NCBI GenBank assembly: GCA_964446585.1
Contig: CAYUPI010000012.1
Location: 68,381-132,380, forward strand
Length of the DNA: 64,000 nucleotides
Source of the DNA: CAYUPI01 sp964446585
Lineage (GTDB): Bacteria; Verrucomicrobiota; Verrucomicrobiia; Limisphaerales; UBA8199
Direction: 5' to 3'
Shown one piece after another: positions 25,073 to 34,520 of the stretch. The notes under the pieces are model-generated. The model was not told where the DNA came from and searched no databases. It saw only the letters and a program-made list of their open reading frames with translations. How positions within the stretch are numbered: the stretch's first letter is position 1; each line of letters opens with the position of its first letter. Both the position numbers and the translations under genes were made by a program.

Positions 25073-28000
25073 ATGAAAACGACAAAGATATCCAACCGTT
25101 TTAAGGTCGGCCTGATGCTAATCGCCTTGCTGCTGATGGCACGTGTCGCGTTCCCCACCCTGGTGTGTGACATAGGCTATGTCGGCTGCTGCTGGGACAA
25201 TTTCGATCCTCCACCCTGCACATCGTGCCCGTGTCCACCGGGAAGCGGCGGCGGTGGTGGTGGCGGCGGTGGTGGTGGGTGTAATAATTGCCCAGCATCC
25301 CTCGCTGCGGCCGGCGGTTCCCCTGAATGGTCCGTGTCTGAGCCATTTATGAATCTGAAGCTTGAAGATCGGCCGCTTGGAAACGGTTATCAACCCTCTC
25401 GCGGGCCGCGAGTATCTTTCGTTCTGTATTATCGCCAGCGCGGAGCGGTAACCGAGGATCCTGCACTCTTTGGCGTTGGCAAGAATTGGTCATGCTCACT
25501 TCGGGCTTACGTGGTGCCTCTGAGCACTCCCTCCGGCGCAGTGCTTTTGCATCGTGGCGGAGCTGGTTGGGTCCGTTACATTACCGGACAAACTCAGGTG
25601 CGCGATGGATCGCTCATGACTGCGACCGCGGCTGGGTACGAGATCGAGTATTCCGATGGAGGCAAGGACACATTCACGAACTCTTTCACCGCCAGCAGTG
25701 GTGTGACTTACTATTTCATGACATCGCAGAGTGACGCCGCCGGCAACACGGTCATCTATACCTATTCGAGCAACTCAGGGGTCGTCCAGTTGCTGACCAT
25801 TGCAGACGCTGATGGGCTGACCACGACCCTAACTTATGCCAACACCACCTATCCCTATCAAATCACGAAGGTTACTGATCCCTTCGGGCGCTATTGCCAG
25901 CTTCGATATGACGGTCAGGGCTACTTAACAAATATCGTGGATGCCGTGGGAATTTCAACCTTGTTCACGTATGACCCCGGAACGCTGGATCCCACAGGGC
26001 TGCAGGCGCGCCGGGGCTGGATTACGACTATGACGACGCCCTATGGCCCCACGACATTTGGCTACGGTGGTGTTGATGCCGATTCGTCCACTTTCTCTCA
26101 AGGGAACAACCAAATTAATCGCTATGTACAGGTCACGTTGCCCAATGGCGGCCACCACCTGTTCCTGTACCGCCACGACTGCAGCCTTATTCTTGACCAG
26201 ACCTACGCTCCGGTCCCATCGACCGCGCCGCTGGCCAACACTCTGGACAACGTGGACCAGCGAAACCGCAACAGCTTCCATTGGGACCCGCTTGGCTATT
26301 CGCATCTTTCGGCGGTGGCCGGCATGAACGGGGACCCGAACAGCCTCCTGCCGAGCGATTACAGACTGGCGCGTCTGCGGCACTGGTTAATCGATCCGCT
26401 CACCAGTGGCACATCCTCGACGCTCTCGGTGGAACGGGCGCCGAGTATGGACGGTGGCGGAAATAACGGCATGGGAAACGGACAGCTTGTCTGGTACGAT
26501 TATGATGGGAAGCCTTCCGGGGTGAACAATGAGGGTGGCACAAACGACCTCCCCTCCATTGTGGCGCAGGTGCTTCCGGACGGCACGACCCGTTTTACGC
26601 ACTATGCTCGCGGGGTGCATAGCGAAGTCACCCAGGAAATCTCGACCTACAGCGCCACTAACGGCGCGGTGGCGCTGCGCACTAACACGTTCATTTACGC
26701 TGCAAATGACATCGATCTGAAACAGCAGATCGGTCCACAAGGTGAGCAGGTGGTCAGCAATTATTTCGCGGCCGGGAACGTTTACCATCAGCCCGACGCC
26801 CGGTACGATGCCCTGAACCAGCCGACGGTCTATACTTACAACACCGACCGGCAGCTCACCAGTGCCAAAACGCCGGGCGGCTTGACCACCACTAACCTTT
26901 ATTTCGCTAGCGGCACTTACGCCAACTGGCTGGACAAAACCATTGATCTGGAGATTTCCCGCACCAATTCCTTCACCTACGCCTTTGGCCTGGTCCAGAC
27001 GCATACCGACGAGCGCGGCCTAACGGTGACCAATTTCTGGGATAATCTAATTCGCCTCACCGGCATGACTTATCCGGACGGCAGCAGTATCTCAAATGCT
27101 TATACCGCCCTCGATTTGACGGGCGTGAAAGATCGTCTCGGCAACTGGACCCGCAGTGGCTTTAATTCTGTCAGGCAAAAGATTGCCGAGACAAATGCCA
27201 ACGGCGTGGTCACCGGCTACGCCTATTGCGATTGCGGCGCTTTGCTGGCAATCACCAATGCTTGGAATACTGCTGTCCAGCAGGTGACCACGTTCCAATA
27301 TGATAACGCGGGTAATCGCACCAACACGGTCGCCGCGGACGGTTTCAGCGTCACCAACTGGTTCAATTCCTTGGCGCAACCGATCGTAACGGGTGACGGA
27401 TGGGGCTATCGCTGGTTTTATTACAACAACCAGGGGTTGCTCACCAACGTGCTCAACGCCGTGGGCAACGAGAACGTCACTCTGTATGATAGCGAGGACC
27501 GGCCTGTGTTTGTGACCGATGCCAGCGGCGTTACCCTAACCAATACTTACGATTCGCTCGGGCGGGTGAAGGCCCGCAAGTACCCCGACGGCGGCACTGA
27601 AACTTTCGGCTACGCCGCTGCCGGGCTCATCGCATACACCAACCAGATCGGAGCCAGCAACTTCTTCGCCCTCGATGTCACCGGCAAACGCCTGTTTGAG
27701 ACCAACGCCAATAATCAATTAATCCAGTACAATTACGATCCCTCCGGAAATCTGACCAACCTCGTCGATGGCAAGGCACAAGCCACGCGTTGGAATTTCG
27801 ATGAATATGGCCGCGTCACGAACAAGCTCGATCAAGCCGGCGTCGAGGTGCTCCGTTACAAGTACGACGCCGATGGCCGTCTCACCAACCGCTGGAGCGC
27901 TGCCAAAGCCAACACGTATTATCGGTATGATCCAGTCGGCAATCTAACGGACATTGTTTATCCAGTCAGCACCAACGTCGCCATGTCCTACGACGAACTC

Positions 28001-30406
28001 AATCGCCTGATCCGAATGGTCGATGCCAGCGGCACCAATCTGTTTACTTATACTCAGGGTAATCAGCTCCTTACAGAGGATGGTCCGTTTGCGAATGATG
28101 TTGTAAGCAACACCTATCTCAATCGATTGCGGACAGGTCTAAGCCTCCAACAGCCGGTCGGCTCCTGGACCAACGGTTTTGGTTACGATGCCGCCAAGCG
28201 ATTGACGAACGTCACCTCGCAAGCCGGGTCGTTCACGAACGAATATTTTTCAGGGGTCGCTGGTCTCTCGGGTTATTCCTCCAAGCTCGTCAGGCGGCTG
28301 CTACTGCCGAATCTATCGATTATCACCAATAACTACGATTCGGTCGGCCGCCTGCTTGAGACCTCGCTCAGAACGAGCACCGGCACGTTGCTGGATTCTG
28401 CAACTTACGGCTATAGTAGCGCCAACCAGCGCACGGCGTTCACCAACGCTGCTGGCGCCTATTACCAGTACACCTATGATAATATCAGCCAATTAACGGT
28501 CGCTGACAGCTCGGTGAACAGTGAAGACCGTGGTTATCTTTATGATGCAGCCTGGAATTTGAACTGGCGCACAAATAATGGAAGCACGCTCGCCTTAACC
28601 GTGGACGCCAAGAACCAGTTGAGCACTACCGCGACCACCAATCGTTTCAATTACGACGGCAACGGTAGCCTGGGTTCGATCACCAATGCCTTTTCGAATC
28701 AGACACTCTATAACTACGATGACGAGAACCGGCTGATAAGCTGGTATTGGTACACCAATGGAGCTGGTTCCGGCGGGAATCCTTCGACTGCGGATGACCT
28801 GCGAAGCGAGTTTGTGTATGACGGTTTGGGGCGCCTGCGAAAAAGAGTGGAGTACACCGCGAGTCTCATCTTTTTGCCTCATTGGGTCGCGACGGGCACG
28901 AACCTTTACATTTATGACGGCAATCGTGTCATTCAGGAGCGCCTTAATGTCAACCCGAGCGTCAGCTACACGCGCGGCAATGATTTGAGCGGTACGTTGG
29001 AAGGGGCCGGAGGGATTGGCGGTTTGCTCGCCCGCTCGCACGGGTATTCCGCTGCCAACGGCAACTTCAGTACCCACAATTATTACCACGCCGACGGCAA
29101 CGGCAACATCACGTACATCGTCAACAGCAGCCAGGCCCTGGCTGCCAGTTATCGGTACGATCCGTTCGGAAACAAGATTTCCAGCAGCGGCACCTTGGCC
29201 AACGCCAACGTCTATCGATTCTCCAGCAAAGAAATTCACGCCGCCAGCAGCATGTACTATTACGGTTACCGCTTCTATGATCCGAATTTGCAGAGGTGGA
29301 TTAACAGGGAGCCGTTGGGGGATCTCGGCCATCGAACGCAGACTGAGGTTGCGCCCTACACTAACCCATTCCAGATGGCAGCAGCCCTGAGGCCCGATCA
29401 AAGCCCGCTGTACGGCGACATCATGGACCCTAACGCTTATCGCTTCATAGGTAACGATGCCGTCGACCAACAGGACTTCGATGGAAGGAAATCCTTACTC
29501 ATCATCTGCGTTAGTGGGACAGCGACTTTCTGCTCAGACGCAGTTATCTGCATAAGTGCTTTATCGAAAATTTGTTCAATGGGAGTCATCTGCAGCGCCG
29601 GCGTTGTTAGCATCTGCAGCGTAGTTGCTGTGGGTTGCAGCGTCAATATTGGTGCTTGCAGTGTCGCCGCTGCTTGTAGCCTCAGTGGGGGCTTCTGCAG
29701 CCTCGGTGCCGTCTGTAGCTTGAATTTTGGCCATTGCAGCCTCGCGGGCGCCTGCAGCCATAACGTAGGTCCCTGTAGTGCGGCCACAGGCATATGCAGT
29801 GGGAAGGGAAGTGGTCAGTGCAGCACGGCTGCGATTCAGTGCAGTTGCGGTAGCCGATGCCCGCCCCCAAAGCCTCCACCCCCGAATCCTCCACCTAAGG
29901 GAACTACCTTTTTTCCGACGGGAGATGAAGGTTGTCTCATTGCGAGAGGCGGCACCCAACTCCAAATAGTGGACTTGCAGCCAAAGCCAATTGAGAGGAT
30001 TGGCATAGGAGATCGGATCGTAGTGATCTCAAGGGACTCGCTGGCCCCCGTCACCGTCAGAGTAAGCGGCTTGAGCGCGAGGGCAGGTGCGGAAGTCTGC
30101 GAAATCAGTACGACCGTTGGAGAGATAGTTGTCACACCTCAGACGTTTGTGCGGGAGAGAGGGCGGGGTCTCCTACCGGCCCGATCTCTTAAGGAAGGTG
30201 ACACGTTGATTGGTGAAAACCAGCAAAGCAGCGCTAAGATACTTGCAATCCGGACCTACGCCGGCTCTGGCGCCCATTACTACGTTCTAACAGAGCAAGA
30301 GAGCCCGGTCTACCTGGCGGTAGCTAGCGACAGCAAGTCTCAGTTTGTACAAGGGCTCTCGGTCTGGAACGCCGGGGTGGAACTTGCCCAATCCCAATGG
30401 AAGTAG
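25073..30406 (+). CDS. RHS/YD-repeat surface protein 2 with Cys-Ser repeat tip and Hint-like domain
   Basis: A 1,777-residue exported protein. A signal peptide (VGLMLIALLLMARVAFP) and a short Cys-rich segment with 11 consecutive Gly (residues 59-69) come first. About 1,300 residues of YD/RHS repeats follow, then the RHS core (YYYGYRFYDPNLQRWINREP) ending near AVDQQDFDGRK. The tip is unusual. Residues 1479-1596 have a Cys every 6-8 residues, mostly followed by Ser (CSLGAVCSLNFGHCSLAGAC). A Pro-rich linker (1597-1609) precedes a Hint-like domain from Cys1621 (IERIGIGDRIVV, GEIVVTPQTFV, ARSLKEGDTLI, FVQGLSVWNAG). The usual block-B His is Gln and the terminal HN is WN, so self-cleavage may be lost. 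Confidence 0.85.
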   Translation: MKTTKISNRFKVGLMLIALLLMARVAFPTLVCDIGYVGCCWDNFDPPPCTSCPCPPGSGGGGGGGGGGGCNNCPASLAAAGGSPEWSVSEPFMNLKLEDRPLGNGYQPSRGPRVSFVLYYRQRGAVTEDPALFGVGKNWSCSLRAYVVPLSTPSGAVLLHRGGAGWVRYITGQTQVRDGSLMTATAAGYEIEYSDGGKDTFTNSFTASSGVTYYFMTSQSDAAGNTVIYTYSSNSGVVQLLTIADADGLTTTLTYANTTYPYQITKVTDPFGRYCQLRYDGQGYLTNIVDAVGISTLFTYDPGTLDPTGLQARRGWITTMTTPYGPTTFGYGGVDADSSTFSQGNNQINRYVQVTLPNGGHHLFLYRHDCSLILDQTYAPVPSTAPLANTLDNVDQRNRNSFHWDPLGYSHLSAVAGMNGDPNSLLPSDYRLARLRHWLIDPLTSGTSSTLSVERAPSMDGGGNNGMGNGQLVWYDYDGKPSGVNNEGGTNDLPSIVAQVLPDGTTRFTHYARGVHSEVTQEISTYSATNGAVALRTNTFIYAANDIDLKQQIGPQGEQVVSNYFAAGNVYHQPDARYDALNQPTVYTYNTDRQLTSAKTPGGLTTTNLYFASGTYANWLDKTIDLEISRTNSFTYAFGLVQTHTDERGLTVTNFWDNLIRLTGMTYPDGSSISNAYTALDLTGVKDRLGNWTRSGFNSVRQKIAETNANGVVTGYAYCDCGALLAITNAWNTAVQQVTTFQYDNAGNRTNTVAADGFSVTNWFNSLAQPIVTGDGWGYRWFYYNNQGLLTNVLNAVGNENVTLYDSEDRPVFVTDASGVTLTNTYDSLGRVKARKYPDGGTETFGYAAAGLIAYTNQIGASNFFALDVTGKRLFETNANNQLIQYNYDPSGNLTNLVDGKAQATRWNFDEYGRVTNKLDQAGVEVLRYKYDADGRLTNRWSAAKANTYYRYDPVGNLTDIVYPVSTNVAMSYDELNRLIRMVDASGTNLFTYTQGNQLLTEDGPFANDVVSNTYLNRLRTGLSLQQPVGSWTNGFGYDAAKRLTNVTSQAGSFTNEYFSGVAGLSGYSSKLVRRLLLPNLSIITNNYDSVGRLLETSLRTSTGTLLDSATYGYSSANQRTAFTNAAGAYYQYTYDNISQLTVADSSVNSEDRGYLYDAAWNLNWRTNNGSTLALTVDAKNQLSTTATTNRFNYDGNGSLGSITNAFSNQTLYNYDDENRLISWYWYTNGAGSGGNPSTADDLRSEFVYDGLGRLRKRVEYTASLIFLPHWVATGTNLYIYDGNRVIQERLNVNPSVSYTRGNDLSGTLEGAGGIGGLLARSHGYSAANGNFSTHNYYHADGNGNITYIVNSSQALAASYRYDPFGNKISSSGTLANANVYRFSSKEIHAASSMYYYGYRFYDPNLQRWINREPLGDLGHRTQTEVAPYTNPFQMAAALRPDQSPLYGDIMDPNAYRFIGNDAVDQQDFDGRKSLLIICVSGTATFCSDAVICISALSKICSMGVICSAGVVSICSVVAVGCSVNIGACSVAAACSLSGGFCSLGAVCSLNFGHCSLAGACSHNVGPCSAATGICSGKGSGQCSTAAIQCSCGSRCPPPKPPPPNPPPKGTTFFPTGDEGCLIARGGTQLQIVDLQPKPIERIGIGDRIVVISRDSLAPVTVRVSGLSARAGAEVCEISTTVGEIVVTPQTFVRERGRGLLPARSLKEGDTLIGENQQSSAKILAIRTYAGSGAHYYVLTEQESPVYLAVASDSKSQFVQGLSVWNAGVELAQSQWK
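25247..25279 (+). repeat. Poly-glycine codon run in RHS protein 2
   Basis: Eleven consecutive GGN codons (GGC/GGT/GGG) encode Gly 59-69 just after the signal peptide and Cys-rich leader. It is a likely slippage-prone tract and a flexible spacer between the processed N-terminus and the RHS shell. Confidence 0.8.
29507..29860 (+). repeat. Cys-Ser repeat region in RHS protein 2 tip
   Basis: About 118 residues containing some 20 Cys spaced 6, 7 or 8 residues apart, nearly all as Cys-Ser, with small or hydrophobic residues between (CSMGVICSAGVVSICS). The regular spacing suggests a solenoid with a column of stacked Cys rather than a random Cys-rich patch. It is a protein-level repeat; the DNA copies have diverged, so it is not a recent tandem duplication. 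Confidence 0.8.
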
Positions 30407-30416
30407 CGAGTTACGA

Positions 30417-30917
30417 ATGGATTACCAATCCAAAGGGCGATTGCTAGGGATTCCCCTTCTCCACATAAGCCGAGGGGATGGCTTTGAGAAGCGCTGGACG
30501 GTTGGCTGGATCGCCTCTGGAGACATGGCGTGTGGTCTGCTGTGGGCGGACGGGCTCGTGGCCGTTGGCACAGTCAGTTGGGGCATGTTGTCGCTCGGCC
30601 TCGTGGCGGTGGGACCTTTTTGTGCGGGGGCCATGGTTTTCGCGGCTATCGGTTTTGGCGCGATTGCAGGGTGCGCCGTCGGCTGCGGGGGCTGGGTGCT
30701 CGCTGCGGCCGGGGTTGCCTTTGTCAATGGCTTCGGCCCGCACGTAATTACGTTCGGCGACATCCCTCTTGCCCCTTGGTTTAGCTCTTTTTGCAATTAT
30801 TTCGAAAAATGGGGTGGGATCCCTTTCATCGTAGCTGGGATTCTGGTTCTTTGCTGGAGGGATTTCCTGACCGCTGTAGTTAAGCGCCACCAGAAGGGTG
30901 CCGATGAGAAGTCATAG
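30417..30917 (+). CDS. Gly/Ala-repeat membrane protein following RHS protein 2
   Basis: From the ATG ten bases after the RHS stop, this gives 166 residues. After a basic start (DYQSKGRLLGIPLLHISRG) comes a long stretch with small residues every five or six positions, such as LVAVGTVSWGMLSLG and AIGFGAIAGCAVGC. A C-terminal TM helix follows (IPFIVAGILVLCWRDFLTAV). The 'GIPL.HI..G' start plus AxG repeats recalls a family of glycine-hexad repeat proteins I have seen described only as hypothetical. Its tight spacing to the RHS tip makes it the likely immunity or partner protein. Its stop overlaps the next gene's start region. Confidence 0.65.
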   Translation: MDYQSKGRLLGIPLLHISRGDGFEKRWTVGWIASGDMACGLLWADGLVAVGTVSWGMLSLGLVAVGPFCAGAMVFAAIGFGAIAGCAVGCGGWVLAAAGVAFVNGFGPHVITFGDIPLAPWFSSFCNYFEKWGGIPFIVAGILVLCWRDFLTAVVKRHQKGADEKS

Positions 30918-31830
30918 GCGCTCTCCTGAGGTTCCGCTCGTGCTGGCGCTATTTCTGGTGCCATGCTGGGCCGATATTGGCGTGTCCCAGGTCCAGACGT
31001 ACTTCATTGCGTTGAAAGAGGTTCTTGACCAAACCGAGACGCCTCGTAGGCTGGGTTCGCCGACAACGAATACACTGGTTAGCCGGTGGCGCGCCATGAG
31101 CGGGACGCTCCACGTAGAGCAGACTGGTGGCAAGTCACCCTTGGAAAAGCGCATCACGTGGGGAGACCTTAACCTGAATTGCAGCATTCGACCGGGCCTC
31201 CAATCGCTAGTGCATAGCGACGGGATGGTAGCGACCGTCCAACAAATAGCCGACGGGAAGCTCATGCAGGATTCCCGCATGTATCTGAGCAACGTGCTGG
31301 GTGCGATCGTCGTAAGCTTAGAGCCCGGTGGAGGCGTTTCCCGTGTTACCGGGTTGGAAGCAAATCGAAACCTACTAGGAGACAATCTGCTTCGAAACGT
31401 GATTTCACTTTGGGTAATGGTCGAGGAGGCAAGTAGGCTGCGAGGATTCGACGCCAAGCAGGGACTTACCCTGGACTCCCTGCTCCTACCGGGGCCAACT
31501 TATCTTAAATTGGGACTACAGGATTCTCTAGACGGCAATGCACGTCGCATTCAAGGAAGGCAGGAATGGAGAGACCAATGGAGACAGGAACCCGGCTTCC
31601 CCGGAGGGCCGAACGTGTCTGTCAAGATCGGTCATGCGATCATCGAAGCGGGCGGTGCGGTGGTCTCGAGCCCAGGCAATGAAGGAGTTGAACGAATTGT
31701 CCTGGAGCTCAGCGGGACTGCACGGCTGACGCGGGTGTCGGAGCGCCAGCGGCTGCGTACTAGCGAGCTCCAGGAAACAGAAGTAGAAGTTCGCAAATAC
31801 ACGATGCACCTTGCAATGGAACGTCGCTGA
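30904..31830 (+). CDS. Secreted protein of unknown function
   Basis: I use the ATG at 30904, since AGAAGGG lies six bases upstream; a GTG two codons earlier is the alternative. It begins inside the end of the preceding gene, implying coupling. The 308-residue product has a signal peptide (VPLVLALFLVPCWADIG) and no TM afterwards. The body is beta-rich with charged C-terminal part (RQRLRTSELQETEVEVRKY). No motif recognised. It sits between the RHS-partner protein and the two amidotransferase-like membrane proteins, so it may be exported with them. Confidence 0.6.
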   Translation: MRSHRRSPEVPLVLALFLVPCWADIGVSQVQTYFIALKEVLDQTETPRRLGSPTTNTLVSRWRAMSGTLHVEQTGGKSPLEKRITWGDLNLNCSIRPGLQSLVHSDGMVATVQQIADGKLMQDSRMYLSNVLGAIVVSLEPGGGVSRVTGLEANRNLLGDNLLRNVISLWVMVEEASRLRGFDAKQGLTLDSLLLPGPTYLKLGLQDSLDGNARRIQGRQEWRDQWRQEPGFPGGPNVSVKIGHAIIEAGGAVVSSPGNEGVERIVLELSGTARLTRVSERQRLRTSELQETEVEVRKYTMHLAMERR

Positions 31831-31919
31831 TGCGGTATACTTTTGGAACCTTTTATGCGGAAAAAGCCCATGTAACGCGTCTCCGGGGCCAAATTAGGCC
31901 CTAGAAATTGCCTATACCC

Positions 31920-34520
31920 ATGGCCATTCCTCAACCCTCGAGCGCACGCAACAAGCGCACTTGGACGGCTGTCACGACCCCGCAGGGGTTTCGAACGCGT
32001 TTCCGCCAGTTTTTTGAAATTCTTATAGGCTGGCGTACGGCGTTTAGGCCGTTTCTCAGAGAATTCGCCGCACAGGTTCTTTGGCTGAGCGTGCTGGCGG
32101 CAGCATTCAGAGGAATTGGCCCGCTTGCCTCGCTGACGGAGAACGCGATTCTCATCACCGCCGGGCTTGGCGCTTTCGTGCTGCTGGCCGCGCGGACCCT
32201 TTGGCGAGCCAATGACCTTTCTTCCTCCCTGCGCGTCGGATGCTTCGCCTTTGCCGTAGCGTGCGCGATATATGCGCTCGGCTGCAGCCCTACCGTCGAG
32301 CTACGCGGGGCGGTAGTAGCCACGCTTTTCCTTTTGGGAGTGCTCGCGTCAGGAACGAAAACCCATCTCCGGGCAAGTTGTTGGGCGGCTAGCACGGCAC
32401 TTGTCCTCGCGGCAATACTTCTCATTTCAGTCTTCCCAAGCTTGTCCGTTTTTGCCACGGATTCTTTCGTAAGCTGGACGAGTGCCTGCGGACGCCTGTG
32501 GTTTAGCAAACCGACGCCGACGGGGCCCTCCGCTGGTGGAGGCTTCCCTCTCGTCTGCACATTTGCACTGATGACGTCAGCTTGGATTCTGCGTCTGGCG
32601 AGCCCTCTGCGATTGGCCGCCTGCCTGAGTCTCGGCCTGATCGCCTCGGCCTTCGTCCTCCGGCACGAGTATTCTGGAGCAGTGATTTCCCATGGCCCTG
32701 CAGCAATGGCATTGCTGGCAAATCTGGAGACCATAATGTTTTCCGCCGTGGTCTGCGCCATCGTGCTGGGGCGGGCCAGAAACGGAACGATTCCCGGCGG
32801 CCTATCCAAATACCTCGTCGGCACGATCTCATGCTTGATCTTCGTCAGCTTATTCGTCGCAGCTCAGAAAAGCGCCTCTCCGCGCAGTCCTCGGCCATCG
32901 CGCATTTGGCTCTGGGGAAGGGATGGAACGTACTCAGCGCTGGATGCCACCACGATGAACCTTCCGGCTTTCGTTGACTGGCGCAGGCCCTCTACCAACT
33001 ACGGTCTGGCGAATGGGGGTTTCTTTGGCATGCTCCCAGAATACATGCGACTCCTTGGGCACAAGACGGAAATCGGGGACACGAATCTCCAGAGTTTATC
33101 TCTCTCTCGTTGCGATATGCTTGTGATAATCAACCCGCTACATGACTGGCCTCCGGAGGATTGTTCGAAAGTCGAAGAGTTTGTAAGGAGTGGTGGCGCG
33201 TTGCTGGTTCTGGGAGATCACACTGACTTTCTCGGCTCTCAGGCGTGCTTGAACCGCATCCTCGAATTCACGGGGATCCGATTTAATTTCGACTCAGGCT
33301 ACCCGTTCCGAAAGAGCTGGCGCGACTGTATCAGTATGGGGCAAGACGCGATCACCGCCACAATTCGGGACGAGGTCCAGCTTCAAATCAGCATCGGCGC
33401 TACCCTCCAGGTCAAGGCACCTGCCCAGCCCGTTGTTCGGGGGACCTACGGGTTTGGCGATCTGGGCAATTACGCTAACACGAATGGTGCGAACCTGGGC
33501 AATTACACTTTCGAGCTTGGTGAAACGCTTGGGGATGTCGTGCTTGTTGCCGCAGAGCGGCACGGCAAAGGCCGAGTTCTCGTTTTCGGAGACACAAGCT
33601 CGCTCCAGAATCTTGCGCTGGCGCGGAGCTTCTACCCTTTTACGCAGCGCTGCCTGGGGTGGCTTCTGGGTCCGTCAGTAATCACCTTGGCAGGAGTATG
33701 GCTCCTGCCGCTCGGAGTCATAGCAGCGTTCTTATGCTGGCGCTGCGTTCCCTTGGGCTTGGTTGTAATCGGGATTGCTTGTGCCGGCGCGGGCCTGGCC
33801 TGCCGGCACGCTCATCTCGGGCACCCTGCTTACCCGGGCAGAGCGTCTGCTGGCCGGGCAATGGCGTGGCTCCCGACCTGCGTGGCGCCTGACGACGCTA
33901 CCAAGGATCCGCATCTAGGAGGATCGCAGGCCGTAGCGAATTGCGCCGCGCGGGCCGGTTATCTTCCGATGTTCGTGGACCGGATTGTACCTGCTGAAGC
34001 AGCGCCCGGCGACCTCCTGTTCCTGACCAACCCGGCAAAGCCGATGACGCGAGCGGAGACGACGAGTGTCCTGCGATTCATCGAGCGTGGTGGAATTGTT
34101 ATCTTGAACACGAGCTTCCAAGGGCAGAGGGCCTGCCAACCAATGCTAGATTGCTTCGGCATGAGGCTCGCCGATATCCCGCTTGGTCCAGTGCCAGTGA
34201 ACCTGACGGACACGAACGCGCCGCAATTCGTGGAGGCGTGGCCAATCGCAGAGATCACCAATCAGACGGCCCGCGCCAAGGCTCACGTGGACGCCCGGTG
34301 GAAGGTTTTGTACGACTATCATGGTCTTCCGGTAGTGGCGTCCGCCGATATTGGAAAGGGTTGCCTGGTGTTGATTGGGGACGGCAGGTTTTTCAACGAG
34401 GAGAACCTTGAAAGCGCGTTTGCCTACCGCTACGGTAATGTGACCTTTCTTCAGCGGTTGCTGGAAACAACTTCCAAACGACGAAAAGAGAATCTTCATG
34501 CAGGCACTTCCGCCAACTGA
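31920..34520 (+). CDS. Multi-TM protein with two GATase1-like domains, copy A
   Basis: About 866 residues from the ATG at 31920 (a TTG at 31908 is possible). Roughly eight TM helices occupy the first 310 residues. A soluble domain follows with CDMLVIINPLHDWPPED, SGGALLVLGDHTDFLG and GKGRVLVFGDTSS, the alpha/beta pattern of class-I glutamine-amidotransferase-like (DUF4350-type) domains. Two more TM helices come next, then a second, shorter domain of the same type (GDLLFLTNPAKPMTRAE, GGIVILNTSFQG, GKGCLVLIGDGRFFNEEN). No catalytic Cys-His-Glu triad is evident. It overlaps the next gene by 23 bases. Copy A and copy B share order of domains and the GDHTD motif. Function unknown. Confidence 0.65.
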   Translation: MAIPQPSSARNKRTWTAVTTPQGFRTRFRQFFEILIGWRTAFRPFLREFAAQVLWLSVLAAAFRGIGPLASLTENAILITAGLGAFVLLAARTLWRANDLSSSLRVGCFAFAVACAIYALGCSPTVELRGAVVATLFLLGVLASGTKTHLRASCWAASTALVLAAILLISVFPSLSVFATDSFVSWTSACGRLWFSKPTPTGPSAGGGFPLVCTFALMTSAWILRLASPLRLAACLSLGLIASAFVLRHEYSGAVISHGPAAMALLANLETIMFSAVVCAIVLGRARNGTIPGGLSKYLVGTISCLIFVSLFVAAQKSASPRSPRPSRIWLWGRDGTYSALDATTMNLPAFVDWRRPSTNYGLANGGFFGMLPEYMRLLGHKTEIGDTNLQSLSLSRCDMLVIINPLHDWPPEDCSKVEEFVRSGGALLVLGDHTDFLGSQACLNRILEFTGIRFNFDSGYPFRKSWRDCISMGQDAITATIRDEVQLQISIGATLQVKAPAQPVVRGTYGFGDLGNYANTNGANLGNYTFELGETLGDVVLVAAERHGKGRVLVFGDTSSLQNLALARSFYPFTQRCLGWLLGPSVITLAGVWLLPLGVIAAFLCWRCVPLGLVVIGIACAGAGLACRHAHLGHPAYPGRASAGRAMAWLPTCVAPDDATKDPHLGGSQAVANCAARAGYLPMFVDRIVPAEAAPGDLLFLTNPAKPMTRAETTSVLRFIERGGIVILNTSFQGQRACQPMLDCFGMRLADIPLGPVPVNLTDTNAPQFVEAWPIAEITNQTARAKAHVDARWKVLYDYHGLPVVASADIGKGCLVLIGDGRFFNEENLESAFAYRYGNVTFLQRLLETTSKRRKENLHAGTSAN

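Noticed and set aside
24737..25173. Hydrophobic leftward frames before RHS protein 2
   Set aside because: One overlaps the RHS signal peptide and the others lack starts and family likeness; possibly decayed sequence but not supportable.
25247..25279. Poly-Gly codon run considered as a phase-variation switch
   Set aside because: The run is GGN triplets, so slippage by whole repeats would keep the frame; on-off switching is not expected.
28595..29470. A 291-residue leftward frame inside RHS protein 2
   Set aside because: Antisense to the RHS core; valine- and isoleucine-rich pattern comes from reversed YD-repeat codons.
29507..29860. Cys-Ser repeats considered as a CRISPR-like or tandem DNA repeat
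   Set aside because: The periodicity is in the protein (6-8 residues, irregular) and DNA units are not identical; there are no spacers.
31931..32824. A 297-residue leftward frame inside the first amidotransferase-like gene
   Set aside because: Antisense to TM helices; composition is Arg/Ser/Ala-rich as expected for a shadow.
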